Part shown: in pieces, positions 55,721 through 64,000 of the stretch | Layout of the letters: each line of letters starts with the position of its first letter | Numbering within the stretch: position 1 is the stretch's first letter | Assembly (NCBI GenBank): GCA_025531455.1 | Contig: JAMYHL010000019.1 | Span: 186,001 to 250,000, forward strand | Length of the DNA stretch: 64,000 nt | Direction of reading: 5' to 3' | Source of the DNA: Apiotrichum sp. Y4204 | Lineage: Eukaryota; Basidiomycota; Tremellomycetes; Trichosporonales; Trichosporonaceae | Notes under the pieces: generated by a model | The model's input: only the letters and a program-made list of their open reading frames with translations | Told to the model about the DNA's origin: nothing | Databases searched by the model: none | Translations under genes and position numbers: made by a program

Positions 55721-57948
55721 CTGCCATCACCTCGTACATCGCGTTGCGCACTGTCGCCCGCTGCTAGCCGGACAACTCGGCCGCTCGTCCTTGTCCAAGA
55801 GACTCGAGTCACTGCATGATTTTCGGACGCCCACAAGCGCTGTGAAATCCGTCATTTCCTGCGTACCCTCCACGAGCGGGACGACTTGCATCATACCATC
55901 CATCACACACGGGTCACCGCCCATCGATACCCGGAACCCATAGATATCACTGTATCATACATCCTTCGGAGCCCCGTTGTCATTATCGCCACCATGTATC
56001 CCCGCTCTGAGTCCTGCACCGCTAGCCGACCGATATTTGGGAGGAGAGAAACAGTTGAAGCAAGAAGAGGATCATCACGAACAAAAGTCAGATATCGAGA
56101 TTATCCCGGCGTTCGGAATGGGACCGTTTTGAACACTGACTCACCTCCGCATGGTGAAGAGACAAAGACGAGTGGGTGAGACAAGACTCTGAATACAATC
56201 TGGGAATCTTTCCTTTCGCAGTCATGACTGTTTGAAGCTGTGGTCAGTGGCGTGGGTCAATTCAAAAGGCCCGAAGAAACGCGGTTAACGGCTTGAATGC
56301 CGTTGTGTGTCCACAGCAATTCTTCTTTCAGCTCACTTGGATGGTGGGAAAGGGCACTTCTCTGAAGTGTCTGCGATGAAAAGGCAGAAAGGATGTCAGC
56401 CGGTAACGAGCGGTCGCAGTGAAGGAGTGGCGCGGAAGGAGTCAAAAGAGCACGCTTCAAGCTCATTCTCATTACCCAGCTGGGCCGGCCCAAGCGCTGG
56501 AGACCCCCAGCTTCCGATGGCGGAGTGAAGATGGAACCAGGGGACATGCTTGTCAGTTTGCCACCACCACGGGTCTTTCAGCCGACGTCTCGGTCCGCTT
56601 CGGCCCGCGAAGCGCAAAGGAGAGGCAACGCGAGAGGTAACAGTTGTGTGCAAAGTTATGCAATATCGGTGATGCCCATGTGACTTCCCGAACGGAGGAA
56701 TCAATGGCCTGGCCATTAACAGCCGGCACTCCATGCATGCACGTTCGTGCCCGCCAGCAGCATGCTGAGATGCAATGTTGTCGAATTGTCGAGCTATCGA
56801 TCTGCCGATTAGGGCGCGACGGTGTGATTGCCCCTCCCCATCTCACAACGAAACCGGCATGTCAATGGCCGGCGTTGAATCGCCCTCGAATCGATCGATT
56901 CGCTTCTCCCAGTGTTTGATCGTCAAGCGCACCACGCACACACAGATGGTTGTCGGCATCGCCATCGCATGTACAAAAAGGGGACCTTCGGCGCTCGGTT
57001 GTTTTCGGATTCATAGCCTTGAGCGTGTTGAGGCATGCTGGAGCTGCTGGGGGGCGCTGAGCACCTGCACATCTCCTCGTCGGAGCCGGTCGCATCCGGC
57101 GTTATCGCGCGCCGGTAACGCCATGTCGCGGTGGTCAATTGACAGATCACAGATTCAGATGATTGAACAGCTTCTGAAAGAGTCAACAGGTCAGTCAGTC
57201 TTGTCAGTCTAGAGGTTTCAAGACGAGCGGTACGCGCTACCCGCTGGCATATGTAGGTCTGGAGAGTTGCGATCAAAGGCGGTTGACCAAAATGGGAAGG
57301 TCGGACATTGACGGAGGCGCCGGCGCACTCGCATGGGTATACCAAGCCAGAACTCAAGCCTGCCCATTGGCCACCAGTGCGTTGCCGGACCATCTGAGAA
57401 GCTGTCAGAGATTTGTGGCTTAGCGACTTCTTTCTTATTATTGGGAGCGAGGTGTGAGTGAAATGTCCAGGATCAAATCAAGAGGTGCAAGAGACGGCAA
57501 TTTGTGTTGGGTGGGATGCTTCTGAGCTTCTGAGCCACTCGGCAGGCACCGGCAAGAGCCTTTGGTCCACCTCCACCCCGTTTCCACTTGGCCGCCTTAT
57601 CCGTTACTGGCTCCGCGACCTGCACGTTCTGCACCCATGGTTCTCACATCTCTGCGTCTTTACATCTTTACATATTTTATCCCCGGAAACCTTGAAGAGC
57701 GAGCAGGTCTCGCCAGTCGGCCCTCCAGAAGGTTAAAGCACGCCGGCTATGATTCATTACAGTCTGAGGGCCGGAACATGGGAGCGAATAATCTAACGTC
57801 GGCGCACGGTCGCGCTGAAGGATAGCGGCTGAGACCGTCCGGGAAGGATGACTTTTGACTTTGTCGTGTGACGTTGAGCGACACTGTTCTGTTTAGCTGT
57901 TCGTCACTCGCTTTCCAGCTCTGTTAACGAGCGAGATGGAATGTAGCG
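55721..57948. other. Intergenic, about 2.2 kb
   Basis: Overlapping short frames on both strands with no domain or splice support. I see no RNA gene or repeat worth naming. Confidence 0.5.
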
Positions 57949-59421
57949 ATGGCTTCAGCCATGCTCGTCATTGTCACCATTGCGTTACTGGGCGCCGAGC
58001 CCACAGATTGTCCTAACTTTTGCCACCCTTCGCCACCGTTGATCCTTTCACCGCGATTCTCGACCGGCTCTGCCATCACCCCTTCTCTCCGACCAGCTCC
58101 GGCACCAGCTCTTGGCGCTCTTCCATCCAGCGCCCAGAGCCCGAGTTGTGCAATCTCGCGCGGAGGTCTGTGCTGTACCGGTATTGTTGACAGGACTTCT
58201 TGCTTCTGGTTGGTACTCACTCGCGCTTAACTCAACCCTTACCTTCACTTGTGTGCTCTCACGGCTCGATACTTAACTGCTGCCGGAGAGCAGATGTTTT
58301 CTCGCACCCTCATCGCTCCCCTTTCGGCCCCTTCCTCGACTCAATACTCATCTCCATTTCAAGTTCTGACACTCATTCTTTTCTCCCATCCGGCACTTGG
58401 AAGCTAACAACCCCCACCCTACTGAACAACCTCCTGGTCTCCTCGAGACCACTTCTTTTGCCAGTTCAAGTTTAATCAACGCCACCTCCGTCGTGGGATC
58501 GTCACCGTTCATGTTTGACCAGGCGCCTGTTCATGCCATAACGATCGCGACCGCGAGCGACAACGCCATCTGCCACCCCGACGCACGCACCGCCAACCGT
58601 GTCCGTAAGCGTCCACAATGCCCTCGGTTATGGTACTGACATTGCGCCGTCCTCCTCCTGGCTCTCATCGGCACCGGGGCTGTCGTGTACGCCGCCTTCC
58701 ACGCCGGTCGCTTCGTGGGCAGCCTCCCGCATCTACGTGCTCTGTGGCGGCTCCCGCATTCGCTATCATCCGGGTCAGTCTCGCTCCTGCGCCCCCGGGC
58801 TCTAGCACCCCTACGATCGGCAGTATCATCGGTCTACATGGTGTGCATTCCACCATCGTTTGGGGTACCTACCCTCTCGCTCCCGTCGGTGCGCGCTCTC
58901 TCCGCCACTCCTCTCACCAGCATCGCCCAGATCACACCTCGCCTCTCAATCCTCCTCCGCATTCCACCCCTCCTTATTGCGATCCCCGTATTCCTTGCAA
59001 TCACGCTCTTGATCGCTTTCGTCGTGGCGGCGGCTTCACTCTTCATTTTTGCCATCTTCCTCGCGACTACTGTGTGCGACTTTCTCTCTCCTTACGAGCC
59101 TCCGCCCCGCCCGCTCCTGCTCCGTCAAATTCCGATACGAACCCTTCTCCGGGCTGCGCGCATGCAGCTTCGGCGCCGCACGACCCTGGGATGATTGTCC
59201 CGTGGAATGATCGGCCCATTGATCCAGACTTCCTTGTTGCTTGTCACATCGCCACTACACGATCAACCAAGACGCCACATGCTCGCTCCTGGATCGCCTA
59301 CCATAGCCCTCTGACCCCGACTGAGAGGCGTCTCTCCATCACACCATTTCAAAGCACCCTCGCCGCCAGGGGGATGCTGTACCGTCTGACCAGCACAAGC
59401 TCGTTCTCATGTTGTAGTTAG
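57949..59421 (+). other. Unresolved C/T-rich segment with membrane-protein-like frames
   Basis: Several frames stay open for long distances here because of C/T-rich, stop-poor composition. One starts at 57949 with a signal-like MASAMLVIVTIALLGAEPTD. A second frame runs from about 58397 to 59194 with one TGA (58637-58639). After that stop it encodes two strongly hydrophobic stretches, AVLLLALIGTGAVVYAAFHAG and (near 58960-59075) ITLLIAFVVAAASLFIFAIF. A third frame of 267 codons (58618-59421) is Pro/His-rich. I cannot assemble a convincing splice model. A real, perhaps broken, membrane-protein gene is possible. Confidence 0.3.
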
Positions 59422-59575
59422 CTGTTTGTAAATGGCTGATTCTGTATCCAATAAGGGCAAGGGCTCCTCGCACAACAGATCACACAATTCATCTCAGATC
59501 GCTCAAGATGGCGTTATTTGATTTCGGACAAGCTTTATAGCAACAGGTGCCAGAGATTTCAACTTCCGGGCCACT

Positions 59576-60429
59576 TTACCAACCCACGAAGGCTCCGATG
59601 GCGGCGGCGGCACCAAACGCGATGGCACAGCTGATGGCAATCTTGGCAGCCGAGCCGGGCTGGGAGGTCTGGGGGCCGGCACCGCCCGGCGCCACAGGAG
59701 AGCTGGAGGAAGGGATGACGGACGAGGTCGGGCGTGTCGTCGACTCATTAGCGTGCGACACAGTCGAGTTCGGCGGGACGGCAGAACCGCTCGAGTGATG
59801 AGCGGCACTGGTGGAGGCTGAAGAATCAGACTCCGATCCCGGAAGGGTGGCAGTGGGGGGCACCGCAGTGTGGGAGGGCTCACCGCTGTCGGAGGTCGCG
59901 CTGGGCTTGTTAGACTTGGACGGCGCGACGATCGGGGGGCTCATAGCGCCGTCGATAATCTCGAAGGGCTCGCTCTCGCCGAACGAGCCTGATATGTCAG
60001 TCGGGTGCTCAATATGATCAGCAACACCCACCATATGGCGCCTCGTCGAGCTCGACAGACAAAATGTAGTTCTTTCCGGCGGGCGCGTTCAAGATGTCGG
60101 GGTTCTCGGGCGCGTCAAAGGTGCTGGCGCTGGCGATCTTGAGGGGCTCGGAGAGGACCGACGGGTCGGCGTTCTTCAGCACCCAGCGCACAGGCGGGAG
60201 CGGCGGGCAGCAAATGAGCGTCTGGATGACAACAACATCAATTGTGTTGTATCCGCCCGTGTACCCTGCGCGTTAGGATTGGCGAGATCAACATAGGAGG
60301 GTGATACACACAGGGAGTGGTGCTGTTCGGAGTCTGGATGGTCGCCTGGTACTCCTGGCCCTTGTAGTTGAGACCCAGAGCCACAGAGGCGGTGGAGAGG
60401 GTGAACAGAAGGAATGTAAGAGGGTTCAT
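59576..60429 (-). CDS. Secreted Ser/Thr-rich protein with GPI-type C-terminus
   Basis: Three exons on the minus strand: 60312-60429, 60032-60265 and 59576-59988, encoding 254 residues. A signal peptide (residues 1-19, MNPLTFLLFTLSTASVALG) precedes a compact domain of about 115 residues containing YTGGYNTIDVVVIQT, WVLKNADPSVLSEP and SVELDEAPYGGSFGESEPFEI. Its beta-rich end resembles the N-terminal domain of fungal Kre9/Knh1 and Ser-Thr-rich GPI proteins. A Ser/Thr/Pro-rich stalk (about 135-225) follows, likely O-mannosylated. The protein ends in a hydrophobic AAKIAISCAIAFGAAAAIG tail without charged residues after it, as for GPI attachment. It is probably a cell-wall or plasma-membrane surface protein. 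The first in-frame ATG (60480) is disfavoured because it would bury the signal peptide. Confidence 0.85.
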
Positions 60430-60624
60430 GGCGAACTCTGAAGGGTGATAGTGGTGTAAGTTCTGAAATGACCGAGACAAGGATTGAAAGCGTCTACGTT
60501 GACTTTGGTGGTCGGTGGCAAATGTTGTTCACAAGACGGTTGTGGTCCTGTGCGTCGGTCACCGAGGAAACAGTAGTGACTCTGGGAGGTGTGGTGGGGG
60601 GACCATGGGCAGTTGAGGAGAGGA

Positions 60625-60632
60625 CCTTTATA
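60625..60632 (-). promoter_or_regulatory. Candidate TATA box of the GPI-type gene
   Basis: TATAAAGG on the minus strand, about 196 bp upstream of the ATG at 60429. The distance allows for a 5' UTR of ordinary length. Confidence 0.4.
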
Positions 60633-61701
60633 CGAAACAAAGAGCAGAGGATCCCTTTATTGATAAATGGGTAGAGCGGAGATGAAGAAGTGTAGATGCA
60701 CGCCGCAGGAGACAAAAAAACAACGCCTCACCGGGCCGTCCTCTCATCAGAAGTTTGTTATCTCCCCCGGCTAAGCGTCATAATACGGGCCGTCCTCGTT
60801 TGGTAGTCGGCGTTCCTGACAGGTAAGGTTTCGAAGGCCCCGCATTAGGCTGTTTAGCCTTGTTGGCTTCGGCAGCTTCCTACTCAATATAGCATACGAC
60901 AATGTCAAACGTTGGGCAGCTGCATGTCTTGGCAACCCCCCGGCTCCCATGTCGCGTATGGTCGGCGTATCGTGGTTAGGGCACTGCATTGCGTAGCAGT
61001 CGCAACGGTGGCGAGAGCTGGTCGGGATCGTCGAGACAATGGTGGCCGAAGCGTAGCTAGCGTAGGGAATAAATGCGTCACATGGTTGGTTCCCCACATG
61101 CAACATGCTCTTTCTGTCTCAGTGCCTGTGGTGACCCACAGGTCAACTCGGATCATGCAGCATGGCCGAGAAGTGGCGCCCAACGCCATGAGCTGCGCAC
61201 GCTGCGCATGCCCGCATGCTGCGGACGTTTTGAGTGCGCACGTCGCGTGCTGCGCCAACCAGTGTTGCTAAGTTGCTAGTAGCGTAGAGAAATGTACAGC
61301 ATGAACAACAAGAAGCAGGTCACGAAGCAGGACGATGACGATGTGCCAAGACTATTGGTAAGGAAACTACAGAGGTCCTGGTGGGTTCTCCTATATCCTA
61401 GCTTCATTCCACTGCAACGTGATTTTAGACAAAGTCAAGAGAGCATACGTTGCGCGTTCGAACCCTCCTTCAAGCCTTTTGATTTATGTATTCGAGGTGT
61501 CCCCATATTTGGCTCCGAACTCTGGGATCCAGGGCCCATCAATCATGCAACCACCTCCCAGTCGCGTCATGACTTCTGAGCTGGCGATATCCACCAGGCC
61601 ATGCATGGTTACAACCTCTCTACTGGACACCATAATCGGGTTCTTGCCGGATAGCTACAAAACTGCCACTACACTCCGATCCCACGACATCCGAGCCGAC
61701 T
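60633..61701. other. Intergenic, about 1.1 kb
   Basis: Divergent upstream regions of the GPI-type gene and COG5. Nothing further is supported. A 114-codon frame at 61419-61763 overlaps the COG5 start in another frame and has no domain. Confidence 0.55.
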
Positions 61702-64000
61702 ATGTCCGAGTCACACAAGCATCATCGGCGATCGACGATGACTTCGGACGCGTTCATCGGTGAGTATGGCATGGTAGAGCATCAAGTTCAGCTTTCAACA
61801 CATCGATTCTTACCCCCCTTACCCTCAGCATGCGGCTGCCGTCATGACCTTGAGATCTGATCTGACAACAGACCATAAGCCATTCTTGTCGGACAAGTTT
61901 GACGTACACGACTATGCAAATGCCGTACTGCAGGGCCGGGCATATCTCCCCGACGAGGAGGATGACCATCTGCAATCGCGACAGCAGGAAAAGGGCGACC
62001 TGAGTGTCGAGGTTGCTCGGTTGAACTATGGAATTGTGAGTTGACTATGTGTAAGAAGTGGCTAACATGCAGGAAGATGTGACTCGACAGTTGCGACAGG
62101 AGGTTAGCTGTTGAATGGAAACCAAGCTGACTGACAGATTACATCGTCTTACCCTCTCCTCCTCACCCACCTCACAACGTCGCTCGCGCTCTCCTCACAG
62201 CTCGCACCCATTCGGAGTTCTCTCAATTCCCTCTCTTCCTCCATTGACCGTCTACACACCAAAATTCACGCGCCTCATGCCCAGCTTGCGCTACTCGTCC
62301 GGCGACTGTCTCTGCTTGCTCAGGCATCAGACTTGTCGCGACGAGCCTCGAGGTTTGTCCTAGTTGCGCGTCGACTGGATTCGCAGATGGAGCGCGTTCG
62401 CGAAGGCGCGGCGGGTGATGGCGCGAGTGTTGGCGATGGAGAGAAGGAGCGCGAGCTCGCCAAGGCGGCACTAAGTGTTGCCGAGTTGGATGCCCTTCTC
62501 GCACCTCCAGAAGCTGAAGAGGAGGACGAGGAACCAAATCCCAATGCTCCGCTACCTCTGCAGACCTTGGACTTTGTCAAGGCATACGCTCCAGCAGTCG
62601 ACAAAGCGCGCGACGTCATCATAGCGGAGATGGAGAGCATGGTCGTTTCCGGCCTAGCATCCCTCAATCAGCCACTGCTTTCCAGCTCGCTCCAGACGGC
62701 CCACAACCTTCGTCTTCTTCCAGATCTTGTTTCCAACCTCGTCGCGGATCTCAACGATGCAGTGTCCCTGCGTGTGCAGAAAGCTTTTGACTCGGCCGCT
62801 ATTGGGCGCGAAGTTGCTGGCAAAGGTACGTGATGGGCGCCATCACTTTCTGACGCATCAGATACATCCCGTGCGATCAAGTTCAACACTCGGTCTCGCC
62901 CCCAGACAGAACCTTCCAGTTCAAACGCAAGTCAATGGGTTGCTGTGCTGTGGAAGAGGTTGGACCGTGTTATTGAGGACGTTGCGAATTGCTGTATCAA
63001 GGTGAGATTTCTGAGAGATGCTCGCTAATCCCAGGTATACACTCTTGAGAAGGTGCTCAAAGTCAAGCGGGACAATGTCACTCAGGTCGACTTTCTGGAG
63101 GAGGTAATGAAGACGCTAGATGAGAAACCCAGCTTTACGTTCTGGACGACCCTGGCGAAGGCATTTGAAACGCAGACGAAAGAGGCTGCAAAGGGTGAGT
63201 CATGGGATTGTATCAATCTGACTATAGCGAACGGCTGGCTCCAGCAGGCGCTTAGCACTGGGTATCCCCGCCTTCTTCGTCTCTTTCACGACTTCTTCGC
63301 TAAGATCGCGGTCCACACGGACACTGTGTACACACGGGATCACCAAAGGTGGGCTATGATCTCGACCTTTCACTAACCCATAGTCCTGAGGCAGTCCTCG
63401 TGCTCCGTTCGGTGTCCACGTTTGAGACGCTGTACCTTACGCGCTCGACCACACGCATGACCGATGCTGTTACTTCGGCCATGTCGATGTACGTCGCGTC
63501 ACGAGGCGTCGCTCCTTCGGCTGGAGAAGGTGTCAATATTGCACGAACTATCATTAACGAGCTGGATTCGGCCCGCTTCGACCCGCTTCTGGTCCGCACT
63601 GTTGCCCGAAATGCTGCTAAAGTGTTGGGTGGTCTCAAGGCCCGTGTGGACAACCACATTCTTCGGGATTTCACGGCGACCTCTCTCATCGGCCCGCAAG
63701 CCACGCCTGCCGAGGTTATCAATGCGCAGTTCGTCTCCTGCCTATATCACTGCAGCCTGAACCTTTCCTCCCTTGAACCACAGTTTGGCGTCAAGGTGTC
63801 GGAAATCCTTCAACCCTCTGTGAAGTCGCTGGAAGAGACGTACCGTAAAGTCACGGACGCCCTGAATGCTGCAATCAAGCGCGAGTTTGCCAACATTGTT
63901 GCGCGGATTCATCGCGTAGACTTCAGCAAACCTGTCGATCCGATGGCAATGGGATCTGGAGGAAGTCCGTACATGCAAGATTTGGTGGACAAGCTTGCTT
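61702..64000 (+). CDS. COG5: COG5, conserved oligomeric Golgi complex subunit 5 (3' end beyond window)
   Basis: Eight exons are visible: 61702-61759, 61872-62035, 62073-62102, 62138-62825, 62862-63001, 63035-63194, 63228-63348 and 63384 onwards. About 625 residues are present before the edge. The N-terminal FLSDKFDVHDYANAVL block, the helical bundle (SLNSLSSSIDRLHTKI, DLSRRASRFVLVARRLD), the segment VYTLEKVLKVKRDNVTQVDF, and WLQQALSTGYPRLLRLFHDF match the Cog5 family. COG is the multisubunit tether for retrograde intra-Golgi vesicles, and Cog5 belongs to lobe B with Cog6-8. Exon 3 is only 30 nt. Introns are 33-37 nt except the first (112 nt), whose acceptor CAACAG was chosen to join FI to DHKPFLSDKF. 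Confidence 0.93.

Noticed and set aside
58618..59421. 267-codon Pro/His-rich frame
   Set aside because: It overlaps a frame with clear membrane segments. The openness is explained by C/T richness. The region is kept as unresolved, not as a CDS.
61465..61485. GTTCGAACCC resembling a tRNA T arm
   Set aside because: Flanks cannot fold into a cloverleaf.
1..64000. CRISPR array, insertion sequence or phage element
   Set aside because: The DNA is eukaryotic. I saw no regularly spaced direct repeats, terminal inverted repeats or transposase motifs.

Overview
This is nuclear DNA from a fungus, most likely a basidiomycete yeast of the Tremellomycetes (Cryptococcus or Trichosporonales type). The basis is many introns of 31-60 nt with GTRAGT donors and CTRAC/CTGAC branch sequences, C-rich third codon positions, pyrimidine-rich leaders, intron-bearing tRNA genes, and the gene families present. 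The species cannot be named from the sequence alone. Every spliced model below was rebuilt by hand from splice signals, and the summed exon lengths keep an open frame.

Layout. 0-6.5 kb: a KAR9-like spindle-positioning gene (minus strand, cut by the window edge), the PKA regulatory subunit, and an ARFRP1/Arl3-type Golgi GTPase. 6.5-16 kb: about 9.5 kb in which I find no convincing gene. 16-32.5 kb is gene-dense: a VelB-like velvet regulator, a coiled-coil AT-hook protein, a DHA1-type MFS transporter, VPS18, a second MFS transporter, tRNA-Pro(UGG), a Tim17-like membrane protein and a short-chain dehydrogenase. 34-40.6 kb: a lipid-anchored casein kinase 1 and LSM8. 40.6-48 kb is mostly non-coding and ends in a pyrimidine-rich tract of about 2.4 kb that leads into a 1,160-residue regulator-like protein (48-51.9 kb). 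52-59.5 kb is gene-poor, with tRNA-Ser(CGA) and two weak gene candidates. 59.5-64 kb: a secreted GPI-type Ser/Thr-rich protein and COG5, which runs off the right edge.

Functional themes. Membrane traffic is represented by ARFRP1/Arl3, VPS18 and COG5. Nutrient and morphogenetic signalling is represented by PKA-R, velvet, CK1 and the large 48-kb protein. RNA metabolism is represented by LSM8 and the tRNAs. Gene order looks like ordinary fungal synteny and not an operon or biosynthetic cluster. There is no CRISPR array, and I could not recognise an intact transposon.

Most notable: nine CCGAG/CTCGG half-sites within 101 bp between an MFS transporter and VPS18; a velvet domain split by about 285 residues; a cadherin/He_PIG-like fold in a probable nuclear protein that also carries two separate Gln/Ala repeat tracts; a 12-nt micro-exon encoding the P-loop of the ARF-like GTPase; and unusually long introns in tiny LSM8.
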